In this document: positions 54,869 to 64,000 of the stretch, piece after piece | Position numbering within the stretch: position 1 is the first letter of the stretch | Layout of the letters: each line of letters starts with the position of its first letter | NCBI RefSeq assembly: GCF_001649575.2 | Contig: NC_051445.1 | Span: 29,648,995-29,712,994 of the forward strand | Direction of reading: 5' to 3' | From: Kryptolebias marmoratus | Lineage: Eukaryota > Chordata > Actinopteri > Cyprinodontiformes > Rivulidae | Length of the DNA: 64,000 nt | The notes under the pieces: model-generated | What the model was told of the DNA's origin: nothing | The model's input: the letters and a program-made list of their open reading frames with translations, nothing else | The model's database searches: none | Made by a program: the position numbers and the translations under genes

Positions 54869-55286
54869 TTCCCCCCTGCCGAACAAACAAAAGCAAACCA
54901 GATACATCACGCAAAAACAAAAATATCAAACATACTACAGTATTCCCCAAAAGCACAATCATGGCCATGGAGACATGATACATCCGTTCAGCAAATTCCG
55001 GCATCACAGGTACAAAAAATAAAATCCAGTCAAACGACTGTTTTTTCAAAGAATTGGAGGACGAAGGAAGTTGGCCAGACCTCTCCATCACACATATGGG
55101 AAAAATTAATAAAATATGCCCACTACATATTTCACTATAGCGTAACTATATACCGGTCCAACACATATTAAGCAAAACAAAAAAAATACTGTCATGTTTT
55201 GTCACATTTACAAGAACCACCAAACAAACTTCAGTTCTTTTACAAACAAACTCAAACCTTCACTGGTTTCTAAAGCATTATCTCTA

Positions 55287-56129
55287 TCAATCTGGACACA
55301 GGCTTTCCACCCTTGATTTAACTTGAGTCCCCACGACCCCTTCAACAACACGGCCCTTCGTGGGCATCCCACTTTCAGATGAGGCAAAAGTCCTAATTAA
55401 GGACACACTGTCTGAGTCAAGTCCAACTGCAGCCACCTCCGCCAAAGAAGGAGAAAATGTCACTGGATTCATAGACACGACTAGACCAGGCCATTGGCCA
55501 TTAGTGGAAAAATCCACTCGACCATCAGTGTCAACAGCAAGGGCATCACCATCAACCAACTGACGCTCCACATTGATGTCCTCAGGATGAACCCCCTCAG
55601 TCAACCCCAACTCACTGAACATCTCAGACCGCAAGCCTGAAACCCAAGCCCCACTCCTGTACTTAGCAGATATCACTGAGATACCGCAGACAGGCTCTCT
55701 ATCGACGTCTCCTGTCAGCGAACCAGACACAGAGGACTCTTCTACCTCTTCCTGCAGCGAAGCGACTTCGACAGGGAGGAAGTTCACTGGCATCAACAGG
55801 TTATGATGCACCACCTTCACCTGTCCAGTAGAGGTATTCTGTATCTTAAAGGTGTGGCACGTCTCATTCTTATCAACGACTGTGTAGATGACACTCTCCC
55901 AGCGATCAGCAAGTTTCCGTTTGCCATGCCCCTTCTTGTTGGCCAAAAGGACACGGTCACCAATCTCCACAGGGGATCGTCGATTGTAAAGGTTTGTGTG
56001 CCGCTGCAACCGTTTGCACGCCGTCTCTTGAGCTATATCCATGGCTTCCTTGAGATCTTTCCGAAGCGCTTGGACATATCGATCGTAATCAGTGACATCG
56101 TGGTGGTCGAGGACAGAACCACAGATCAC
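55287..56129 (-). pseudogene. Gypsy integrase C-terminal domain with 280-codon open tail
   Basis: Reads QALRKDLKEAMDIAQETACK and NRRSPVEIGDRVLLANKKGH, then KRKLADRWESVIYTVVDKNE and TFKIQNTSTGQVKVVHHNLL. GDRVLL..KG..KL..RWES is the post-core beta-barrel region typical of gypsy integrases. The last 150 residues are acidic, without a chromodomain or other domain I recognise. The frame is intact over 280 codons although upstream parts are broken; the true product would begin in the core domain. Confidence 0.75.
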
Positions 56130-56240
56130 ATCAATCGGAAGTCATGGCACCCTGCCAAACATCAGTAAAAATGGCGCATAGCCGGTTGTTTCATGAACAG
56201 TGCAGTTGTATGCAAATATGAGGGCTTTCAGCACATCAGG

Positions 56241-56790
56241 CTACCTCTGCTTAGCCCTTTGCGGCAAAGCACAAAACATGTTGCCCAATGTGCGGTTCAT
56301 CCTCTCACAAGACCCATTTCCCATTGGGTGATATGGAGTTATGTGTGACTTCTGAACACCAGCCACATACAACAGCTCGGAGATGAGCGCACTCTCGAAA
56401 TTTGTACCTTGATCAGAGTGAAGACGCTTCAGAAAGCCATAGATGCAAAAATAATTATGCCACAGCTGGTGCGCCACTGCTTTGGCAGACTGATTAGGGC
56501 ATAAAAAAAAGCATGCACCATCTTTGTGAAGTGGTCAGTGGCCACTAGCACATCCATGGCTTTGTTCACACAGTCTTCCACTGACTAAAAGTCTATGCAA
56601 ACCAGCTCAATGGGTTCTGATGTCCTGATGCTCTCTAAAGGCGCTCTAGCTTCTGGCTCCGGTGATTTACCAATCACGCACCGTTTGCAACATCTCACAT
56701 ATTCAGCCACATGTTTAGCCACGCCTGGCCTGTGAAACCTCTGCCTTGCAGTGAAACCAGTGAAACCTCTGCAAGGCAGAGGTTTCACTG
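56241..56790 (-). pseudogene. Gypsy integrase zinc and catalytic core domains
   Basis: RQRFHRPGVAKHVAEYVRCC followed by KRCVIGKSPEPEARAPL is the HHCC end; ELVCIDF holds the first Asp, TDHFTKMVHAF follows after a stop, HSDQGTNFESALI has the second Asp, and HPMGNGSCERMNRTLGNMFC the catalytic Glu. Stops at about 56585 and 56500 separate the parts. All three acidic residues remain, but the gene is interrupted. Confidence 0.8.
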
Positions 56791-56791
56791 G
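56757..56791. repeat. Perfect 16-bp foldback at the junction of two gypsy elements
   Basis: CCAGTGAAACCTCTGC (56757-56772) and GCAGAGGTTTCACTGG (56776-56791) are exact inverse copies with a 3-base spacer. A further copy of TGAAACCTCTGCCTTGCAG lies just upstream (56731-56750). It is derived from the integrase sequence coding QRFHRPG. Confidence 0.85.
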
Positions 56792-56795
56792 TTTT

Positions 56796-57267
56796 TCAAG
56801 GTGGGGGCAAGGTGAGTCTCGGGTACAGATTTAATCTTGTTCGTAGAAATAGTGTAGTGAATAATGTTCCTTTCTTACAGGTTCGGCAAGAAGAGAGGCG
56901 TGGAGGTGAAGACGTGTCCACCAGAGATGGTCCAGGAGGAGGAGGATCCAGAATCCAAACAACAGGTAAGTCCACAGGTAAGTGCACCATGAATTTCAGG
57001 CGAGCAGGTATTTACAAAAACTGAGTCGCAAGTCCTGAGGCAAAAAGAGAGAAACAACAAGCAAAGGGTTAAAGTAGCCGTGAGCTTTTGAAATCTGTCG
57101 TCTTAGGCTGAGATCCTGACCCATAAGGCGCAATGCTCCAGCGAAGATCTGGAACCAGTCAGGGGTTTAAATGCAGGTGCAGTTCATCAGGGTAACAGGT
57201 TGCAGCTGTGGAGGGAGAGTTCCTGGCACCGCCAGCAGGGCGGAGACAGAAACTCTGAATCCTTACA
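56796..57267 (-). repeat. 3' LTR of the Ty3/gypsy chromovirus (distal end truncated)
   Basis: On the minus strand a tract GATGAGGGGGTAC (57280-57268) is followed by TGTAAGGATTCAGAGTTTCT. TATA-like GCATTTAAACCCC lies near 57160-57172, and AGATTAAATCTGTACCC near 56820-56838. The expected terminal CTTACA is not found before the foldback, so the end is cut. Confidence 0.75.
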
Positions 57268-57309
57268 GTACCCCCTCATCAATGATCGCCTCCTGGCGAT
57301 CTGGGACGT

Positions 57310-57665
57310 CTTTCGGGGTGGATTCTGTAAAAATCAGAAATTAAGGCAGGGTCCAGTATAAAGGACCTGGAGACCCATGACCGTTCTTCTGGTCCGTAGC
57401 CTTCCCAGTCTACCAGGTACTGGAAACCCCTGCCTCTTCATCTGACATCGAGGATGCGGTTTACATTGAAGGCAGGATGGTTGTCAATTAGCCAGGTGGG
57501 AAGGGGGAGGACGGTAGGTGGACTAAGAGGACTCTGGACCACTGGTTTTAACTGAGATACATGAAATGTGGGATGGATGCGCATACTTGACGGAAGTGTG
57601 AGACGGACAGAGGTGGGGTTAATAAGATGTTTGATGGGGAAAGGGCCAATAAAACGAGGGCCCAA
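57310..57665 (-). pseudogene. Chromovirus C-terminal domain with chromodomain
   Basis: [20 protein letters not shown] and [20 protein letters not shown] are the GPY/F module. The chromodomain follows as [11 protein letters not shown], a stop, [20 protein letters not shown] and [13 protein letters not shown], matching the family's [15 protein letters not shown] box with its aromatic residues. Chromodomains of this kind direct integration toward modified chromatin. One in-frame stop (57438) interrupts it. Confidence 0.85.
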
Positions 57666-57669
57666 CTTT

Positions 57670-58095
57670 CTAGATGTTTTTCAACTGAATGTCTTTTGTA
57701 GATAACCAAACCCTGTCTCCCACCTTGTACGAGGGAGCGGCTGAACAGTGACGATCAGCGCTCTTCTTATTTTGTTCAATGGTTCTCATGAGTGTACGCT
57801 TGGTTTGTCTCCAAATCCTATGGCACCTGCGTAGATGAGACTGGACTGATGGAACGGAGATCTCAGACTCAAAACTGGGGAACAGTGGGGGATTGTAACC
57901 TAGAGATGCTTCGAAAGGTGACATACCTGTGGCAGCCGAGACGTAGGTATTGTGTGTGTACTCTATCCAGGTGAGTTGTTTACTCCACGAGGACGGATTG
58001 TCACTGGCCAGACATAGAAGGGCGACCTCCAGTTCTTGATTACAGCATTCCGTTTGACCGTTTGACTGAGGGTGGTACCTGGACGGGAGAGCCAC
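57670..58095 (-). pseudogene. Chromovirus integrase C-terminal half
   Basis: LPSRYHPQSNGQTECCNQEL carries the catalytic Glu within the usual YHPQSNGQTER box (Arg changed to Cys). Then WSKQLTWIEYTHNTYVSAAT and GMSPFEASLGYNPPLFPSFE follow, and KVGDRVWLSTKDIQL. It is separated from the upstream core by a frameshift near 58096. Confidence 0.85.
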
Positions 58096-59640
58096 CTAGG
58101 CTCCAAGACCATTACAGAAGGCCTTCCAGACTTGTGAGGCGATCTGAGGTCCCCAGTCAGACACCACATCCATAGGAATGCCATAAATGCAGAAGACATG
58201 TTGAATCATGAGCTGGGTGGTTTCGTAGGCTGAAGGGAGCTTGGGAAGTGGGATGAAGTGAGCCGCTTTGGAGAATCGGTCAACAACAGTGAGGATGACG
58301 GTGTTTGCCCAAGACGAAGGTAGGCCAGTAACAAAATCTAAGGTTATGTGAGACCATGGGTGACTTGGAATCGGTAGTGGCTGAAGGAGACCTGCAGGGG
58401 GTCGGTTACTGCTTTTTGAATCGGGCACACGTTGCACAGGCTGCCACAAACTCCTTAACATCTGTGGACAGGGTTGGCCACCAAAAATATCTGGTCTGGT
58501 CAGACTTAACATGCGGTTAATGCCTGGATGACAGGAAAATTTACTGGAATGTAGCCAGTCCAGAACTCTGTCTCGGACTGCCTCAGGAACGTACATCTTG
58601 CCCCTTGGTCCTCTGCCGGGATCTGGATCTGTTTGCTGGGCTTCGGTGATCTCCCTCTCGATGACCCAGGTAAGGGAGCTGATGAACATGGTGGGTGGGA
58701 TGATGGGTTCCTCTTGGTTACAAGGTTCGGAATCGGACCGGAGCCTGGAAAGGGCGTCAGGCTTGATGTTCTTAGAACCGGGTCTATAGGTTATGGATAA
58801 GTTGAATTGACCGAAGAACAGTGACCACCTGGCCTGGCAGGGGTTAGGCCTCTTGGCGGTCTGCAGGTAGGCCAGGTTCTTGTGGTTGGTCCAGATTAGG
58901 AAGGGTATCTCTGCGCCCTCCAGCCAGTGCCGCCACTCTTCCAGGGCCAACTTGATGGCCAAAAGCTCCCGGTTTCCTACGTCATAATTTCGGTCAGCTG
59001 GGGATAGGCGACGAGAGAAGTAGGCACATGGATGAATCTTGCTGTTAGATGACGACCTCTGAGAGAGAATGGCACCAACCCCCGAGTCTGAGGCATCCAC
59101 TTCCATGATGAACTGGAGTTTCGGGTTGGGGTGGTGGAGTATGGGTGCAGAAACGAAAAGTGACTTTAACTCACTGAAAGCAGCTTGGGCTTCAGGGGTC
59201 CATTCAAAAGGTTGTTTGATGGATGTGAGTTGAGTTAGTGGAGCAGCCACCCAGCTGTAGTCCTTTATAAAACAGCAGTAAAAGTTGGCAGAGCCCAAAA
59301 ACTTCTGCAGTTGGCGTCGGTCGGAGGGGATGGGCCACTCAGCCACTGCTTTCATCTTTTCAGGGTCTGTTTCATAATAACCCTGTCCAAAAATAAATCT
59401 CAAGAAGGTTACTGAAGAGACGTTGAACTCACATTTTTCAGCCTTCATGAAGAGTTGATTCTCGTGAAGCCTCTGTAGGACTGCTCGTACCTGTTGCCGG
59501 AGCTGGATGGGATCTTGAGAATAGATCAGAATGTTATCTAAATATACGAAAACAAAAATATTCAAAAAATCTCGTAGGATGTCATTTATGAGGGATTGGA
59601 AAGCTGCAGGGGCATTGTTGAGTCCGAAAAACATTACCAA
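58096..59640 (-). pseudogene. Chromovirus RT C-terminal part, RNase H and integrase core (514 codons open)
   Basis: A long open frame with [20 protein letters not shown], the RT box [11 protein letters not shown] (normally YLDDIL, second Asp changed to Asn), [20 protein letters not shown], then RNase H boxes [37 protein letters not shown] and [15 protein letters not shown], then integrase [40 protein letters not shown] and [14 protein letters not shown] (SDRG changed to SDWG). The Asp-to-Asn change in the RT active site should abolish polymerisation. Confidence 0.88.
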
Positions 59641-59694
59641 ATACTCGAAATGTCCAAGGGGAGTCTTGAAGGCCGTTTTCCATCCATCTCCCTC

Positions 59695-60513
59695 TTATAT
59701 TCTCACCAGATGGTATGCATTACGGAGATCCAGTTTGGTAAAGATAGTGGCAGAATGTAGTTGTTGGTGGATGGAATCAATTAGCGGTAATGGATACTTG
59801 TTTTTTACAGTGATCTGATTGAGACCACGGTAATCAATACACGGACGGAGACTCTTGTCTTTCTTTTCGACAAAAAAGAAACCAGTGCATACAGGAGAAG
59901 TGGAGGGATGAATTATACCGGAAGACAATGACTCTTCGATATAGGTTTTCATGGCCTCTCTTTCAGGGCCAGAGAGGTTAAACAGACAGCTAGACGGAAG
60001 GGGAGCTCCAGGTAGGAGTTCTATAGCACAATCGTAAGGTCTGTGGGGCGGTAGTGAGAGAGCCTTGGCTTTACTAAACACTGGGGCCAGATCATGATAT
60101 TCGGGTGGAACTTTGGATAGCTCTATTTTCTCAGGGGCCTCTTTTTTCACAGGGAGAGCGGGTCTGGCAGACTGGTGACAATTCTTCAGGCAAAAGTCAC
60201 TCCAGGACTCTAGTCTTTTTTCAGACCAATTAATCACAGGATTATGCTTACGTAACCATGGGTAGCCTAAAATCATTTGAGAAGTGGGTGAGGAAAAAAC
60301 CAGGAACTCCGACTCATGGTGATTACTGGTAGCTATGAAGTGTAGATTAGGGACCCGGTGTTTGATGTGGGCGACGACCTGGCCGGAGATGTCCATAACC
60401 AGTAATGGCAAGGTTATTTCCTGCAGTGGGAGTTGTAACTTGCAGACCAGGTCTTCTGAGATGAGACTCTCTTCCGCTCCAGAATCCACCAAAGCATGGA
60501 CGGCAATCTTCAA
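59695..60513 (-). pseudogene. Chromovirus protease and RT N-terminal part
   Basis: [20 protein letters not shown] holds the protease DSG core, and [16 protein letters not shown] is the usual motif before RT. RT starts with [60 protein letters not shown] and [15 protein letters not shown], where LDLRNAYH carries the first catalytic Asp. A stop and frame break right after (about 59690) separate it from the rest of the RT. Confidence 0.87.
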
Positions 60514-60598
60514 CTGTTCATTTATAAAGGTAGTGTGAAGGAAAAAAACGGGGCCCGAGGGGTTTGTGTTGAACTGCTCACTAGAACCCCTCGCTTAT

Positions 60599-60950
60599 CT
60601 AATAAGCTTGTTCTTTTACCATAAGCAGACATTTAGCTTGGAAGTGTCTCTTGTCGCCACAGTAAAAACACTCTCTAGCCTCATAGCGTCTTTGCCTCTC
60701 CTTCGGACTCAGCCTGGCACGTCCCAGTTGCATGGCTTTGGGCTCCAACCCGGTAGGATTTGGTTCCATTCGCCGGTCACCGGGAACGGGAGGCGTAGTG
60801 GAAAAGTAAGTTGCATGGGGCTGACAGTCTCTTTCGCGTTGTCTGTTGTCTAGGCAGATGGTAAGTTCGATCAGGTCCTCCAAGGACCGTGGTTCGTCCC
60901 TTCCGTCTAGCTGGTCCTTGAGAGGTTCCTGCAATGCATTAATGAAAGCG
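60599..60950 (-). pseudogene. Chromovirus gag C-terminus with CCHC zinc knuckle
   Basis: LQEPLKDQLDGRDEPRSLED, LIELTICLDNRQRERD and ARECFYCGDKRHFQAKCLLM. CX2C-X4-H-X4-C is a correct zinc knuckle. The frame begins abruptly at 60950 where gypsy similarity stops, so most of gag is missing. Confidence 0.85.
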
Positions 60951-61837
60951 CATTAATGTCCTAGAGACACATTTGAAATTAATTTATTCCAATCAACCTC
61001 CTGTTTATAAGGCTGTTTATATGTCCTCACACAACTAATCTTACAACCTCCCCCCTCCAAGAAAGTGAACCTCTCTCAGTAGGTACGATACTTTGGGTCA
61101 AAATACAATAATTTCTAAAGTGACAGTATGATGGTTTGTCATTTCCTATCTGGTAACCCTGCCTGGCATGGAAACTAAAGCAGATTAAATGAGCACAACC
61201 ATATCCATATAAATGCTTTTCTTTTTCTTGTTGATTTCTCTCAATAAACATTGACAAAAAGAAGGTGAGTCATTTGGTGATAATCCAAGGTCTTTTGACT
61301 CATTTAAAGTTTGAATGAAGTTTCTAAGTATTAATATTGTGAGGTCAATAGGTTTCAAATATTAAAAGGTTTTGCTCTTCATGAATTTCAATAAGACCAA
61401 AGAAGTGTAAGTTACAAATACAAAAGCCATAGTCGTAATGTCCTGAACAAGCCAAAGTTTTTGATACCTAAAAGGCTGGAGTAGCTGAAAGTATGCTGAA
61501 GTAATAATAGTTCAAAAAAACGTACAGAAGAAAGGATAAATGGGAAACCATAGTGTGTTTCAGCAGACTAAAATGCTGTATGCTTACATCAGAAATTTAA
61601 AATGTGTAGAAATGTCCTATGTGTGTGTGTTTTGTTTGGTGGTGGTGGTGGTGGTGGTGGTGGTGGTGGTGGTGGTGGTGGGGGGGGGTGATAAAATGCG
61701 CTTCACAGTTTTACTGTGATCCAGGTGTATCCTTAGCCAAGATATCAGTCAGTCTGCTTTGACAGACTCTTACAGCTGCTCTTATTTAGAAGACAATGCA
61801 CAACAACAGCCCAGACACCCTGCAGAGACAACTCATT
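60951..61837. other. Non-coding sequence with (TGG)n microsatellite
   Basis: No gene supported. A (GGT)n/(TGG)n run followed by poly-G lies at about 61636-61689. Confidence 0.5.
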
Positions 61838-61983
61838 TCAGCCACTTGTATCCGCAATCTCATTCTTTCGGTCACTACCTTAAGCTCGTGACCATCAATG
61901 AGGGTAGGAACTTAGATCAACCGGTAAATCGAGAGCTTCGCCTTTTAACTCTGCTCTCTCTTCACCACAACAGACCAGTACAG
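61838..61983 (-). mobile_element. Rex3 fragment, minus strand
   Basis: CTCATTCTTTCGGTCACTAC, AACCGGTAAATCGAGAGCTT and TCTGCTCTCTCTTCACCACA are the reverse complement of Rex3 around 42050-42170. Confidence 0.85.
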
Positions 61984-62210
61984 TGCACACACTCCGTGAG
62001 TTTTACAATTAGCTGAGCCATCACAAGTTAAACAGATACAAACTGAGTATATATCATTGAGACATATTATATCTAGAAAGAGGATGGGAACCTGGAAGTT
62101 GGAGCCACAGAAGGTAAGCGCCCCATAGTGACTGACTGTAGTACAATTTTTAAGTGTCAGGATTCCTGTTTTTTCTACTGTGTTTTTTCCACTAACAGCT
62201 TTATTTTCGA

Positions 62211-62362
62211 ATTCAATTCAATTCAATTCAAAGATACTTTATTAATCCAAAAGGGAAATTAAATGTTGTTGTAGCTCATAATTCTGGTTTCGTTAAAGAG
62301 TTGTTATAGATGCTGATGGCTGTGAGCAGAAAGGATCTCTTGTAGCAGTCTGTCCTGATGTG
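62211..62362 (-). mobile_element. L2/Rex1-type LINE 3' end with (TTGAA)n tail, joined to H3
   Basis: Forward AATTCAATTCAATTCAATTC and AAAGATACTTTATTAATCCA are the 3' terminus. The minus strand encodes [19 protein letters not shown], the same C-terminus as the fragment at 51745. Its upstream end abuts the histone pseudogene. Confidence 0.8.
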
Positions 62363-62682
62363 TCCTTGGCCCTGGTGTCCTCAAAGAGCCCCACCAGTTG
62401 AGCCTTGCTGGCCTCCTGCGGAGCCATGACGGCTGAGCTCTGGAAGCCCAAGTCGTGGGCGATCGCCCGGGCCAGGTGCTAGAAGGGCAGCTTCCAGATG
62501 AGCTGCTCGGTGGATTTCTGGTAGTGGTGGATTTCCTTGACAACCACAGTATCGAGCCTGTAGCGGTGAGGCTTCTTCACTCCGCCGGTCAAGGTGCTCC
62601 TGCTGGCAGCTTTGGTGATGAGTTGTTTCCTTGGAGCTTTACCTCCGGTGAATTTACGGGCAGTCTGCTTGGTTCTGGCCAT
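62363..62682 (-). pseudogene. Histone H3 pseudogene, truncated and with stop
   Basis: The minus strand begins at ATG (62682) with [20 protein letters not shown], very close to the H3 N-terminus (Ser10 changed to Phe), continues [20 protein letters not shown] (one residue fewer than H3 in the Ala/Ser/Pro stretch), [14 protein letters not shown], then a stop at 62479. After that [20 protein letters not shown] and [15 protein letters not shown] are still readable. The last 30 or so residues of H3 (alpha-3 helix) are replaced by the LINE 3' end. No introns and many substitutions fit a retropseudogene or a decayed replication-type H3 gene. It cannot make a normal histone. Confidence 0.9.
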
Positions 62683-62759
62683 GACTGGACTTCAGGGTTC
62701 TTCACATTTAACACTTGTTGTCATGGCTACGCATCATAACAAAATGTCCAAAAGTAAAA

Positions 62760-64000
62760 AAGGTTTCAGTAAAAATCCTTCCAGCTGCACAGCATCCGAT
62801 ACCAGAGGAAATAATGATCCAAAAAAAGTGATTTACATCAAGAAAAAAAAAGGAATAACATTTTCAAAAACAATATCTCAGAATGAATGTAACAGAGCTA
62901 TTCCAACATGCAGCCACCTTTAGCGGCGCAACTCTAGAAGCATTTATTCAGGATGAGAATGAGAGGATTGCCACTTTAACTGTGCTGCCACTTCTGACAG
63001 CACCAGGCACAGCTGTCATCAAAAACTCCTGATGACTCCTCATGGTAATTAAAGCTGAGCTAAACCACTATCCTCTGATGGATCGTTAAGCATCACATAG
63101 TGAACGTCTACGTTTCAGCCTCCAGTGTAATTCCTATATGCTTGTATGAAATCCTTCAAATGCACCTTGGAACTCTTATTGAAAACTTCTCTGTGGACAA
63201 TCCTCCTGCGACCATATCCATTTGCATACCTCTAAAGAAATTAAGGAGAAGTTGGCTTAATCTTCTATTTGCTCTCCCTGTTCACTCTCTCATCTCATTC
63301 GAAGACACTACTCACCTTCTTTCAAATCCTTTTCCCCTCCCTTGAAGACCTGTAAAAGAGAGAAAATTAAGTAAAAACAATCCAAGTGTTACATTCAAGC
63401 AATTCAACATGACTCTTATCTGAAACTCTTGCTCTGTCTTCTCTAACAGATAGTCACTCCTGGTCATCATTTTTTTTTAAAAGCCAGTCCAGCATTGCCC
63501 TGTGAAGAGACCATCTCTCCACCTGAGCCATATGAGGGTAAGTTGGACTGCTAATGTTTTGAGCTAAGAATATGTAACTCTAAACATCACGTTGATCAGT
63601 TGCAAATAGCAGACATTCCCAGCAGCACAAACTGCAGTGCTTCTTGGAGGCTGTGAGCCATAGTACAGCTCAAGTGGTAGATAAACCCTCTTCTGCATTG
63701 GGACAGGTGACTAAATCCTATCCCCTCTGACCATTCAATCAAAGGATATGAAAATGCTGATGTCTTCATTGGCCTGCTGGATATCACCAGTGTTGCGACT
63801 GATTGGTTAAAGTAGCAGTCTAGTTCCCATTTTTTTAAGATACCTGGGCCTGCACTAAAGTCTTAGAGGTATAGGAAAACAGACCATGTGGATTTGTTTT
63901 GATATCATCCAACAGGGATTAATTTTCCAACAATCACATAATTCATATTTATTCCACTCTTACATGAAAACTATTCTTGTGTTCCTCAAACAGACCACAA
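62760..64000. other. Non-coding sequence, nothing recognised
   Basis: No supported gene or repeat; small open frames at 63100 and 63596 lack features. Confidence 0.5.

Larger units (their letters stand above)
54269..56790 (-). mobile_element. Ty3/gypsy retrotransposon (no chromodomain), integrase and 3' LTR only
   Basis: Order on the minus strand: integrase zinc domain, integrase core, C-terminal domain with long tail, about 400 bp of untranslated sequence, purine tract and LTR. gag, protease, RT and RNase H are missing, since the element is cut at about 56790 by a foldback and then the chromovirus LTR. Frameshifts and stops occur at 56585, 56500 and 56240. Confidence 0.8.
57310..60950 (-). 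mobile_element. Ty3/gypsy chromovirus (Tf1/sushi-like), 5' truncated
   Basis: Minus-strand order gag zinc knuckle, protease, RT, RNase H, integrase, chromodomain. The chromodomain after integrase defines a chromovirus, and in fish such elements belong mainly to the Tf1/sushi lineage. gag is cut at about 60950 and no 5' LTR is present. There is a break near 59640-59700 inside the RT and others near 58096, 57667 and 57440. Confidence 0.88.

Noticed and set aside
62479..62682. Functional histone H3 gene
   Set aside because: A stop after residue 67, non-conservative changes in invariant positions and a missing C-terminus.

Overview
The window reads as teleost fish nuclear DNA. The evidence is the mobile-element fauna: Rex3 (RTE clade), Rex6/R4-like and Rex1/L2-like LINEs, an I-group LINE with RNase H, an L1-like LINE, BEL/Pao and Ty3/gypsy retrotransposons including a chromodomain element, a Tc1-like transposon, hAT and piggyBac-like elements, and fish tRNA-type SINEs. 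I found no intact host protein-coding gene, tRNA or rRNA gene. Nearly every long open frame is a decayed transposon frame or lies antisense to one. The only host-gene-like sequence is a broken, truncated histone H3 pseudogene near 62.5 kb.

Layout: 0-6 kb holds an L2-like LINE broken up by two solo LTRs and cut off by a larger LTR element (A) with a repeat-rich internal region. 6-10 kb holds a Rex6/R4-like LINE, Rex3 scraps and a SINE. 12-19 kb is a nest: one LTR split by an I-group LINE, which is itself split by Rex3. 21-26 kb holds a Tc1-like copy, a MITE and a 2.65-kb TTAA-flanked piggyBac-like element. 27-31 kb holds a solo LTR, a hAT element with 8-bp target duplications, a Rex3 copy and a degenerate palindromic repeat block. 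31-40 kb is a minus-strand BEL/Pao element interrupted by a second LTR-type insert and by LTR element B, which itself carries a SINE. 41-46 kb holds Rex3, SINEs and mostly plain AT-rich DNA. 47-48 kb is a second hAT-like element. 51-54 kb is an L1-like LINE. 54-61 kb holds two back-to-back minus-strand Ty3/gypsy remnants. 62 kb holds the LINE-tail/H3 junction.

The most interesting system is the LTR family shared by elements A and B and at least four solo LTRs. Each LTR has a TTAAAA-like box followed about 28-31 bases later by a CTGGTYCATT-type motif. In the two copies that keep an internal region, that motif is complementary to the first bases after the 5' LTR (11/11 in A, 10/11 in B), with one position that differs between A and B on both sides so as to keep the pairing. 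This is the layout expected for Tf1/sushi-type self-primed reverse transcription, here in a non-autonomous family whose only long frame encodes a Pro/Ala/Ser-rich protein with in-frame 30-bp repeats. A second notable signal is the gypsy LTR at 54.3-54.9 kb, which holds a tandem duplication in which one unit has a 122-bp GT-AG-bounded block and the other lacks it exactly, like an unspliced and a spliced copy side by side.
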